This document shows, piece by piece, positions 40,161-48,945 of a stretch of DNA of 64,000 nt. This DNA is from Phytophthora sp. 'mugwort' (taxonomy: Eukaryota > Oomycota > Peronosporomycetes > Peronosporales > Peronosporaceae). A program made the position numbers and the translations under genes. The notes below the pieces were generated by a model that saw nothing but the letters and a program-made list of their open reading frames with translations, did no database searches and had not been told where the DNA came from. Within the stretch, counting starts at the first letter, position 1. Every line of letters begins with the position of its first letter. The stretch spans positions 558,001 to 622,000 of the forward strand of contig JAUCEF010000009.1 in assembly GCA_033558025.1 (NCBI GenBank). Reading direction: 5' to 3'.

Positions 40161-42437
40161 TTAGCACTTGACGGGTTGGGCGGCAATATCCCAGAACGGT
40201 ATCAGATCCAGACGAGAGTCATCAAGGCGACACACGATCGGTTTGTCCCCCACCGCGGCGTAGCCATCCTTTTCACGTAAAGGGAAGAGCACGACGCGAT
40301 AATTCCACAGGTGGTGTATACGATAAAGTGGCGCAGTGTTCATAATGACATCCCAAGCGTCGAATGTCAATAGGAATTGGTCACCAAAGACCACGTAGCC
40401 TAGTCGGACCAGCTCGTAGCTGTTTAATGCGAGCTTCGTTCGCTCCCGCTTCGGTTTAAAGTCGACGGTATTATCCGCGTAAATGTAGACAGGGGAACGT
40501 CCCAACCCTCCCACGTTGCTGGCACGTATGGCAAGAGCTCGTTCGACACCTTTAAGACCCGTGTCTGGCTGTTTGACAGGTGGAATGTATGGCGCAAACA
40601 GCAGAGGCAGTAGATTGAGACCGATGACGACGAGTTTGATGGACATCAGCAGAGCCAAATTGGCGTTCATGCGGGGGCCAACATCCGAGATGAAGAAGTC
40701 AACCAGACGCAGCTCCTGCATCTCCGTGGAATACACTTGGGTCGTCACGCGGCCGTCCACACCGGGCAGTGCACCTGAACTTGCTAGTAGCATGCGAATA
40801 CGATGCAGTAAACAAAGTACCGCCAATGTGGGCGCGAAAAACATATCCGAGATGCGGCGACGAGTGATCTTGGCAACGATGTTGAGTAAACTGTAATACA
40901 CGAGGCAAAACTCGGCCAATCCAGGATAAATGGTGAACCACGACTCGGACAGCGCGTTCTGTTCGCCTTCAAAGTAGCATCCGGCAGTCCAAAACGACGC
41001 GATCGTGACCTTGAGATGCGGCAGCAGCACGATCGGCAGCATGTTGAAACTGCGGGACCCAGCAACGCAGCCCAAGCCACCAATGAACCATTCGCTTCGT
41101 CCTTGGAGGAAGCCACGATGCAGTGCTGTCATCGCCACGACCCACCGCACGAGCAGCATCCCCAGTGAGACGTTCGAGATCAGTGTTTCCCAGTCGTAGG
41201 TCACCCGAACGGTATGTTCGAAAGTACTCGCGTACAGGAAGAAGCCAACGTGTTGTGGCGATGCGATCGTGATCGAAGTCATCGTTAACTCCTGCTGCTC
41301 CGTTAAAAACTTGTCCCCCCACATGAGCGAGATCGCAGACGTTAAGCATTGCTTTCGGTCGGTCACACAATCGAGTTCTTGCTTCGTTAGTGTGTTGAAC
41401 TCACGTTGAATCAGTCCATCAGGTGACTCGGGATCTGTGCTAATGACATCCGAAAAGTAGGCAGTCTCCGAGTCGTCTCCATTTCCCACATGAAGCCATC
41501 CGTGTCGCCATTCCCCGTTCGGTGCTTGAAGCCAGTCCTTGGTGACGGACTCTCTCACTGATCTATTCACTGCAAGCATTGCAGGGAACGCATCCGTCGA
41601 CATCGAGTCGCTGTATTTCCCTAATAGACGAAACATACAAGCCGAGCCATCCGTGCCGGGCACAGCATAGCGTGAAAGAGGCGCATTGTCCCAGAACGGC
41701 ATCACCAAGACGGGTAGGGCGTCCGCAATCAAGTACACGGCCTCCCTGCTACTACCTGAAGCTTTCTCACCGTCCACTACAATTCGTAGTCCATCTCTCG
41801 CGACGTTGTACCCGAGCTCATTCTCACAAGTGTTTAAGATCATCTCCAAAGTCGAGGCAATTAAAGCACACGTGTCCACATACGTGGCATATGCGTTGTC
41901 ACTGAGCGTTGCCTCTTGACGACGTACGACTCGGTACCCGTTTATCTGGGCTGGCGCGGTGTCAGGAATGGCAGTGGCACCCGACGTGCCAAGCACGTCG
42001 TTAAGCACCACAGGCTTGTAGTATCTTCCTTCGAGTACACAAGCCAACACACGATCGGTGACGGGTTTATCGTTGCTGCCGGTGATTTCACTCGTCTCTC
42101 CAGCCACTGGGCGACTCCCATAGAATGAGCCGCCCTCGGACGTGACACTGTTCCAGAAAAGCCCCAAGAACTGCGCGAGTATCAACGCCGAGATGAAGAG
42201 ACACGTCGTCCAGTGATACAACGCAGTCACAATTTGTCTTGGCGTCGGGCGTGGAATGGGGTCTTGCTTCCCTAGTGACGACAACATTTGCGCTTGTGGA
42301 GCGTCATTGCCAATGCTTCTATCATCAGTGACAGCAGGAGGTCGACTAGCCCCCAACTTGGGCAGAAGATCGCGTTGCGGAGACGCATTCACGTGGTGCA
42401 GACCGGAGAGATCCTCACTGCTGTCTGAACTCGCCAT
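40161..42437 (-). CDS. Multi-span membrane protein, oomycete-type, function unknown
   Basis: One exon, 758 residues. A disordered N-terminus (1-65) precedes a first membrane helix (about 72-95, LYHWTTCLFISALILAQFLG). A large region of about 320 residues without membrane helices, with Cys residues (CALIASTLEM, CENELGY, CVTDRKQC), probably faces the exterior or a lumen. About five more helices follow (for example SNVSLGMLLVRWVVAMTAL, MLPIVLLPHLKVTIASFW, LALLMSIKLVVIGLNLLPLL). A soluble C-terminal tail of about 140 residues is last. No transporter or enzyme motif is visible. Such proteins form large families in oomycetes. The SMYD gene lies 107 bp upstream on the same strand. Confidence 0.65.
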   Translation of the reverse strand: MASSDSSEDLSGLHHVNASPQRDLLPKLGASRPPAVTDDRSIGNDAPQAQMLSSLGKQDPIPRPTPRQIVTALYHWTTCLFISALILAQFLGLFWNSVTSEGGSFYGSRPVAGETSEITGSNDKPVTDRVLACVLEGRYYKPVVLNDVLGTSGATAIPDTAPAQINGYRVVRRQEATLSDNAYATYVDTCALIASTLEMILNTCENELGYNVARDGLRIVVDGEKASGSSREAVYLIADALPVLVMPFWDNAPLSRYAVPGTDGSACMFRLLGKYSDSMSTDAFPAMLAVNRSVRESVTKDWLQAPNGEWRHGWLHVGNGDDSETAYFSDVISTDPESPDGLIQREFNTLTKQELDCVTDRKQCLTSAISLMWGDKFLTEQQELTMTSITIASPQHVGFFLYASTFEHTVRVTYDWETLISNVSLGMLLVRWVVAMTALHRGFLQGRSEWFIGGLGCVAGSRSFNMLPIVLLPHLKVTIASFWTAGCYFEGEQNALSESWFTIYPGLAEFCLVYYSLLNIVAKITRRRISDMFFAPTLAVLCLLHRIRMLLASSGALPGVDGRVTTQVYSTEMQELRLVDFFISDVGPRMNANLALLMSIKLVVIGLNLLPLLFAPYIPPVKQPDTGLKGVERALAIRASNVGGLGRSPVYIYADNTVDFKPKRERTKLALNSYELVRLGYVVFGDQFLLTFDAWDVIMNTAPLYRIHHLWNYRVVLFPLREKDGYAAVGDKPIVCRLDDSRLDLIPFWDIAAQPVKC

Positions 42438-42544
42438 TTACAGTGGATCTTTCGCTATTGGTCGCCACCTGTACAGTCGTCGACATTAAAGGAGACTATA
42501 GCGTACCCGTTTCGTGACCAAATTGTCTTGGGATGCTGTTGTAC

Positions 42545-44134
42545 TTACACTTCACCGATGAGAGTCTCAGGCTGTGGATATCCACAAATTTGTCGAATAT
42601 ATGCCACTTTTTGAGCCGTTTTCTTCGCCTTCTCCAACATCCCAGCTTGCTGTGCAGCCATGTAAATCTGCAGATGCAATGTCTCGGTCGTGTGATAGCA
42701 GTCCGGGAGTCCACATCGACTCCAGATCGTTAACAACATCTCAGCAGCTTTGATGACGTGTATCCAGTCGCATTGGGCACGCGCAAGCTGCAGTTCTGCC
42801 GTGTAGACGGCAAATTGAGCCTCAGGACTGCGCATGAATACGTGTTCATACTCTTTCTGAAGGTGAGCCAGTCGATGATTCACGTCGCTGCGGTTGGACT
42901 GCATGAGCTTCATCATCTGCTCCATCACGCGAGCTTCTTCCTCGTCTTCGTCGTCTTCGATAGAGCCTTGTTCCTTCTTAATCAACGCAGCTTCACGCGT
43001 ACAACGCTCACAGATGCAGTCGAATCCGAATCCCCGCGCGAGTAGCGACTGTCGTCTCTTTCTCGTCTGCAACAAGTCAATGTACGCAAACTCTACCGTA
43101 TTCCCCTGTGGAATCTCGGTGATAGCATGGAAAGCAAGAGTTCGAGTGTGTGGATCGAAACTGGCTACCACATTAGGTATACACGAGTGGTTCAACGTCA
43201 TAGCTGCGTCAGGGAACAAACCTGTTCCTACACACGTGACGCCATCCAGATAGAGCGGATGAGCATTGCAGCGAACACATTCAAGCGTATCCCGTACATG
43301 CTGCGGGTCTAGCACTTGACTCGTCATGTCCATAATAAACTTCACTGCAGTACGCGTTTCTACCTCTTCGTTGTTCTCTTGTCGACAATGAACGGCCAGC
43401 AGCTTCAACGCTTGAGCGTTCCGTACAAAGTGCTCCATGCTCAGCACTGCGAGCGCCAAGCGCACAGTCTCCACGTCCCCCACACCGTTATAATGCCCCA
43501 CACGCTTCAACTCGCACAGTGCTTGACACTGGAAGTCATGCAGCGTCGCATCTGTTGTTAGACAATCGTGAGAGCAATACCTCGCGAACTCGCAGTGTCC
43601 ACATTGAAGTGCCTTCTTGCGCAGTACTGCAAAGCACCAGTGACATCGTTGAGGCGCCAATCGCTGCCGGACAACTACAGCGAAAGCAGCAGCTTGGAGT
43701 GCTCGCTCTCCTATCTGAATACACTGCTTGGCGACGGTGAAGCGACCCATGGCGCCGGTGATAGCGCTCCAGAGAGTGACGCGGGGGTTGTCAACCTCGA
43801 ATTTTGAGTCGTGAGGGCCGCGGCCCAGAGCGACGTTGGCATTAGGTGAAGCAGGACGAACAATGCGCACGTGGCGCTGTGGGATCCATTGCGAGTGGAG
43901 TTTATTCGGCTGCAGAGACGCTTTGGAAGCGAGGCGGGAGACTGAAGAGGATAAGCACTTCCAGACGACGTAACTCAGGCCAGCGAGCGAGTTGACACGC
44001 AAAACTTGGGCGAGTAGTAGACAAGAGGATGGAGATGGAGCAGGGCAATTGGCGGGGCTTGGATATTGCTGGGGACGGCAGCACGCGGGCAGCGAGGCGC
44101 CTGTCACCAGCACATGGACGTCGTTGGTGGCCAT
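42545..44134 (-). CDS. SMYD-type SET and MYND domain protein (lysine methyltransferase family)
   Basis: The frame gives 529 residues from ATG 44134, but the first 110 are low-complexity and the true start may be later. The SET N-lobe begins near KFEVDNPRV with GAMGRFTVAKQCIQIGE (128-143). A complete MYND finger follows: C164, C167, C178, C181, C187, C191, H199, C203. The SET core has LNHSCIPN, HAITEIPQGNTVEFAYIDLL and the post-SET CICERC. A helical TPR-like C-terminus (EYEHVFMRSPEAQFAVYTAE, LQIYMAAQQAGMLEKAKKTA) completes the SMYD layout. SMYD enzymes methylate histone and non-histone lysines; activity is expected because NHSC and the Tyr are present. A decayed partial copy lies at 12095-12455. 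Confidence 0.85.
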   Translation of the reverse strand: MATNDVHVLVTGASLPACCRPQQYPSPANCPAPSPSSCLLLAQVLRVNSLAGLSYVVWKCLSSSVSRLASKASLQPNKLHSQWIPQRHVRIVRPASPNANVALGRGPHDSKFEVDNPRVTLWSAITGAMGRFTVAKQCIQIGERALQAAAFAVVVRQRLAPQRCHWCFAVLRKKALQCGHCEFARYCSHDCLTTDATLHDFQCQALCELKRVGHYNGVGDVETVRLALAVLSMEHFVRNAQALKLLAVHCRQENNEEVETRTAVKFIMDMTSQVLDPQHVRDTLECVRCNAHPLYLDGVTCVGTGLFPDAAMTLNHSCIPNVVASFDPHTRTLAFHAITEIPQGNTVEFAYIDLLQTRKRRQSLLARGFGFDCICERCTREAALIKKEQGSIEDDEDEEEARVMEQMMKLMQSNRSDVNHRLAHLQKEYEHVFMRSPEAQFAVYTAELQLARAQCDWIHVIKAAEMLLTIWSRCGLPDCYHTTETLHLQIYMAAQQAGMLEKAKKTAQKVAYIRQICGYPQPETLIGEV

Positions 44135-45709
44135 GATGCGAACCTAGTGAATTTGCTGCGAACCTAGAAATATAGGATGGTGTGTACCACATCAAGTTAA
44201 AGGTTGAGGTGGCATTAGTCGAATAAGTCGGAACACCGACTATGTGTGTACCTGTAGTTTCACCAACTGACAATAGGAAGAAAACTTGTTTAAACATACA
44301 CAGTACTGCACAGCAGCCACGTAACACCACTATGGGACGTATACATGTACATGTAGTACGAGTCTGCGTTTATCGTTGAGCACATGAGCACTCGGTATTA
44401 TACAATGTATTAAACATCGCGCTCTGGCCTTGCGTTTCCATGGGGGTGAAGCGATCTTTCAAAAGATGAAATCGTCCCACATGTCAATGCGGGATAAGCA
44501 TCGAAATTCGTTGTAAGTTAAGAGGGTTCAATGACCTTACCGCAAGAATTTTTGCATGCTTGCAGTTGCTACATTCTCTTGCCTTCATTTCTCTGCTTCC
44601 GTCCCCACTTCACGTACTAATTACACGGTCGTCATGGCACAACGGTGTGGCGCGTTTGCTGATCCATGGAGCGCTGTTGGCTGTGTGCTCATTTTATCCG
44701 ATTCATGACGAGTGAGTCCACCGTGGACGCTATGGAGACGAGTCGCTTCCTCGCATCTGCATCGACGATCGGCAACTTGCCGATGACGAGGCGGTGAGCA
44801 GCCCCGTGCCAGGGTACTCAGCATCCATGGCCCTCAATTGTGGTGTAGTCGACGCGATGGCTGACTCGCCAATTAATACAAGTACATGTAGTCCTGTTCG
44901 CTTCGCTGCGTGCAGGCAGCTGTTCCAACCCCTGACAGGCTAGTAGTCTGGGTTTGCGCAGCGGCGCTCGTCGTGCTCGTCGCCGTGAGCGCGGAAGACA
45001 ACCCCGTATTCCTTCCGCCTTGCCAGCAGCTAAATCAAACACGGCGTTGGACCAGCAGAAAGTGAGCTGATCCGCGCCGTATGCGTCACTTTGGGCTGCA
45101 AATTGCGCAGAGATTACAGCATCAGATATCGGGCAGCGAGACTCGCCGAGAGAGCGGAGTTGCGGCGGCGGCGCCCAGAGACAGGAAGGCGCAAGCCCGC
45201 ACGATCCGATGCTCGAGACAGGAACACGGGGGTCGCCTTGAACGGTAAGCAAGACAAAACTCGATGAACTTGGTTCCTGCACCCATCCCCTTCTAACCTA
45301 AAAGAGCCAGCTTTGCTGCACACCCGTGATCTGATTGGCAGACAACAATTGATTACGGATTGGTTGCTTCATGAGTACCACAACGCACAAATATCGTATT
45401 ACACAGGTAAACAAGAAATCGCCTCACATAAACATACAGCACACTGTCTACAAACAAATTATATATCGACATGTACATATTGTATATCACAGGTTTCGGC
45501 ATGATGATGTCAATCTCCTTGGAAAAAGAAGAGCGCCGCGCCCTATCCCCTTTCCCCCCTCCCTCTCTCTCCTGTAATTTTGCCTAAAAAACTTGCCAGA
45601 CCAAGTCTCTCAGTCATACGCAGACGTCAATAACATAAGTAAAAAGTCATCACCAACGAGCAGACCAAAGTAGGGCGTGCGACAGACCCTCGCCCCCGTC
45701 ACCTCTAAG
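44135..45709. other. Divergent intergenic region of about 1.6 kb
   Basis: Holds the promoters of the SMYD gene (minus) and the kinase gene (plus). A frame of 154 codons at 44818-45282 (minus) has no motif and an unnatural Arg/Cys/Pro-rich composition. No RNA gene or repeat was recognised. A 5' exon of the kinase gene may lie near 45500-45640. Confidence 0.4.
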
Positions 45710-45897
45710 CAGCCATCACGCCTCTCCACCCGGAGTCGCCCTCGGGCGCGCCCCCCACAGCCCCGGACCGCAGTGAGCCGCTGGCGATCCCGCACACTGC
45801 CAAGAAGCCGCGCTCGGGCAGTCTCGGCGGCTTTAGTGGCAGCTTTGGCAGCTTTGGCAACCTCCAGCTAGCGGGCAGCGCCAAGCGCAAGAGCAAG

Positions 45898-48684
45898 ATG
45901 CACGCACACATGAACAGTCCGCAGATGGTGCACTCAGCTTCAGGACGTCGCGGTAGCATTGGCTTGGCCAGCGGCGCAAGTGCCGAGGACTCGTGTGTCT
46001 TTGTGGACAATCTCATCCGTGGCGTGCAGCATCGGCTACGTACAGAGTTGGGCTTCCGTGAGGTTGTTGTGGCCACGGGTGAGGAGGCCGTCGCCTCCGA
46101 CACGGACTCGGGCCGCGCACGGACGCTGCTGGCCGGCTCCATTCTCAACGACGACGAATCGCCCAGTAAGGACGCCGAACCGCAGCCCTGGGAAGCCACT
46201 GCTGCCAGCAAGCGCCAGATGCTCTACGGCAAGGACGTGGACCGCAAGAATAGCGATGCCTCGCACTGCAGCGAGTGCGCAAAGGGCACCGTCTACGTGT
46301 CAGACAGCTACGAGAAAAAGCAACGCTTGCTGGTCATTGTGCCTTATCGAGAGGCTGGCATTTGGAGCAGGAGCATCTGCATGAACCAATTCGACAGTGA
46401 CAGCGACAGTGGCTCCATGATGTCGTATCTAAAGAAGGCGTTGAGTGAGAACTACGGTGTCGTCATCATGAACCCCGCGGCACAGAGTTGTCACCCGCGC
46501 GCACACGTCGAGAGTGCGTGGGACCAGCTCATTGCTCCTTTGTTGAGCGAGGTCTTCATCGTCGCGTTCTCGCGTGGTGCACAGATGGTGCTGCACCTGC
46601 TCAACTATGACAATGGACTGGGCGTCATGCAAGACCGTGTCAAGGCCCTGGCGCTCGTCGAGCCATCGCACTACGTCAGTGACAGCGATACGTACTTTGC
46701 ACGAAGAATGCTGGCACGACGGGCAATGGCTTGGATCCTCAACTCGGAGATCGATGTTGGCTGCAAAATCCCGCAAGGACACGCGCGTCATGGTTGCGTC
46801 TGTGTATCGGCGGGCGCTGTGCCGTCGAACGTGCTGGGCAGCAGTGGAGCGTATGCGCTCGAGATGGTCAAGAGCTCCGTGTTTGGATCGTTTGCAGCCC
46901 GTTGTGGCGAAGCGGCGAGTATTACAGTGAACGCCAGTAAGATCAGCGCGTGTGGCATCTGCCATCGCAAGCTGACGATGCTGAATCGACGTATTCCATG
47001 CTCGTGGTGTGAGGTCAAGTACTGTAGTCGGTGCTGTGAAGACAAGTTCGTGCCGGCATTTGGCAGCTGGCGTGTATGCTCATTGTGCCAGTCGCTACCG
47101 TGTCTGATTGATCCTCGACGCAAGAACCGCAGTGCCAAGAACCACACGAGTCCGACAGCTGCTGCTCAGGAACGTTGTAGTGTCTTCATTCGTCCTACAG
47201 CTGATGATGACGATCCGGTGTGTCTGGGAGACTTTGAGATCGTCAAACTCGTCGGTCGTGGTGCCTGTGGCCGTGTCAAGCTTGTACGTAAGAAACATGG
47301 CTATGATGAAGGCGTATTTTACGCTATGAAGGCCATCCGCAAGAAACTGGTGATTCAACGAGGCCTCGTGGAAGCTACAAACGCTGAGCGTCGTATTCTG
47401 GATCGGATCAAGCACCCATATGTGGCTACACTGTGCTATGCGTTCCAGACGGAGGCAAAGCTCTACTTGTTGTCAAAGTATTACCCTGGTGGCAACCTGT
47501 TAGACCAGATGCGACTTGCGCGGAGGTTCTCAGAGGACCGCACAAGACTGTACACGGCCGAAGTGGCGCTCGCTATCCGTCACTTGCACCAGAATGATAT
47601 TATTTATCGCGACCTCAAGCTGGAGAATGTGCTCGTGGACTCGGATGGTCATGTGGCGCTGACGGATTTCGGCATGTCCAAGGAGAATATGCCCGAAGAA
47701 GGCCGCACGACGACGTTTGTGGGCACGTATCAGATGATGGCCCCGGAGGTGTTTAGCGGCAAGTCGTACTCGCGTGCGGTGGATTGGTGGGCATTGGGTG
47801 TCATGGTTTATGAGATGATTGATGGTCGCACGCCGTTTAACGCCAAGACTAATCGTCTGATTAAGGAACGCATTGTGAACGTGGATCTCAAGTTCTCGCC
47901 CCGGTTTACGGTAGATGCAAAGGACTTTGTGTCGAAGTTGCTGACGAAGAACGAAGACGACCGGTTGGGCTCTGGTGAGCACGGATTTGAGCACATTAAG
48001 CACCACCCATGGTTCAAGGGACTTAGCTGGGATCATGTGGAGCGCAAAGAGGCGCTATTTGAAGGTCAATTTGCTCTCATGGAGAAACATGCCAAGGAAT
48101 ACCGTACGGAGGATATCTTCGAGACGTATATGAACACGGTGGAGGTCCCTATTGATACGCCAGCGTCGGTGAAGAGCTCAAACGACGAGTTGTTCAACGA
48201 CTTTGCGTTTAATTATATGGACGGCCCTGACGAGGAGCAGCGGGACATTCCTGAGCCGGATGAAGAGGGCGACGGAGAGACCCCATTGTCGCCGATATCA
48301 CCGAATGGCAGCACGAGCGAACGATCGTCAAAGCCTCGGCCACTCACGATGAAGGAAGACAAGATGCTGGACACGTTTCTATCTACGAACGGCTCGCACT
48401 TTGACTTGACTCTATTGCGTCCGAACCAGGCGACGGACTTTGGCGTGTCAGCTTGCTCCTCGTTGAGCTCGGAAGATACGGACGACGAGGCCGCGGAGCC
48501 TGTGGAGCAGATGGACGACTTGGAGACACCAAAGAAGGACAAGGAGGACACGAAGCTGTCGAGCTTGACGACTCAGCCCGTGTCGCCCTCAAGTAACGAC
48601 GGCACGGACGTCGACTCGGAGCTGACGAAGACTGGCAGCAATTCCACGGATGCTGCTGAGATGGAAGCCGCGAAGGCCTCGTAA
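45898..48684 (+). CDS. Arb2-domain / zinc-finger / AGC-family protein kinase fusion
   Basis: 928 residues from ATG 45898. Residues about 142-268 match the Arb2/FAM172 alpha/beta-hydrolase-like domain: RLLVIVPYREAGIWSRSICM, GSMMSYLKKA, NYGVVIMNPAAQS, HVESAWDQLI, EVFIVAFSRGA, VKALALVEPSHY. The serine-nucleophile motif reads FSRGA. Residues about 350-402 form an eight-Cys FYVE-like finger (CGIC, CSWC, YCSRCC, CSLC) lacking the basic RRHHCR patch. The kinase (about 440-720) has GRGACGRVKLV, YAMKAIRKK, IIYRDLKLENVL, TDFGMSKE, TFVGTYQMMAPE and DWWALGV, so it should be active. A long acidic tail follows. The same frame stays open upstream to 45709 (63 codons with GSFGSFGN repeats) but has no ATG, so a 5' exon is likely. 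Confidence 0.85.
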   Translation: MHAHMNSPQMVHSASGRRGSIGLASGASAEDSCVFVDNLIRGVQHRLRTELGFREVVVATGEEAVASDTDSGRARTLLAGSILNDDESPSKDAEPQPWEATAASKRQMLYGKDVDRKNSDASHCSECAKGTVYVSDSYEKKQRLLVIVPYREAGIWSRSICMNQFDSDSDSGSMMSYLKKALSENYGVVIMNPAAQSCHPRAHVESAWDQLIAPLLSEVFIVAFSRGAQMVLHLLNYDNGLGVMQDRVKALALVEPSHYVSDSDTYFARRMLARRAMAWILNSEIDVGCKIPQGHARHGCVCVSAGAVPSNVLGSSGAYALEMVKSSVFGSFAARCGEAASITVNASKISACGICHRKLTMLNRRIPCSWCEVKYCSRCCEDKFVPAFGSWRVCSLCQSLPCLIDPRRKNRSAKNHTSPTAAAQERCSVFIRPTADDDDPVCLGDFEIVKLVGRGACGRVKLVRKKHGYDEGVFYAMKAIRKKLVIQRGLVEATNAERRILDRIKHPYVATLCYAFQTEAKLYLLSKYYPGGNLLDQMRLARRFSEDRTRLYTAEVALAIRHLHQNDIIYRDLKLENVLVDSDGHVALTDFGMSKENMPEEGRTTTFVGTYQMMAPEVFSGKSYSRAVDWWALGVMVYEMIDGRTPFNAKTNRLIKERIVNVDLKFSPRFTVDAKDFVSKLLTKNEDDRLGSGEHGFEHIKHHPWFKGLSWDHVERKEALFEGQFALMEKHAKEYRTEDIFETYMNTVEVPIDTPASVKSSNDELFNDFAFNYMDGPDEEQRDIPEPDEEGDGETPLSPISPNGSTSERSSKPRPLTMKEDKMLDTFLSTNGSHFDLTLLRPNQATDFGVSACSSLSSEDTDDEAAEPVEQMDDLETPKKDKEDTKLSSLTTQPVSPSSNDGTDVDSELTKTGSNSTDAAEMEAAKAS

Positions 48685-48945
48685 TTTGTTGTGAGGGAAG
48701 TGACCAAGAGACGACAAACGCGGTTGGACCAAGAAGTCTTCACTGTTAGTGAGTAGAGCAAGACACGCCGCGTTACAAGCTTGTTGTGGTATGTGTGTGG
48801 AGATAACTACAGAAAGCTGGGATTGATGAGTTTTAAACGTAATTGGAAAGCTCCGTTAGATACGCTTACTTTATTTACTGCCAATCATAACGCTAGTATT
48901 TGTTTTCTGACCAATCACACGGAATTATTGAAGTTGCACGCAATA

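Noticed and set aside
44818..45282. A 154-codon minus-strand ORF
   Set aside because: Composition is unnatural and no motif is seen; it overlaps the likely promoter region of the kinase gene.
45705..46211. A 168-codon minus-strand ORF over the kinase N-terminus, and others at 46429-46965 and 47530-48036
   Set aside because: They are antisense shadows of the GC-rich kinase gene, with no motif of their own.
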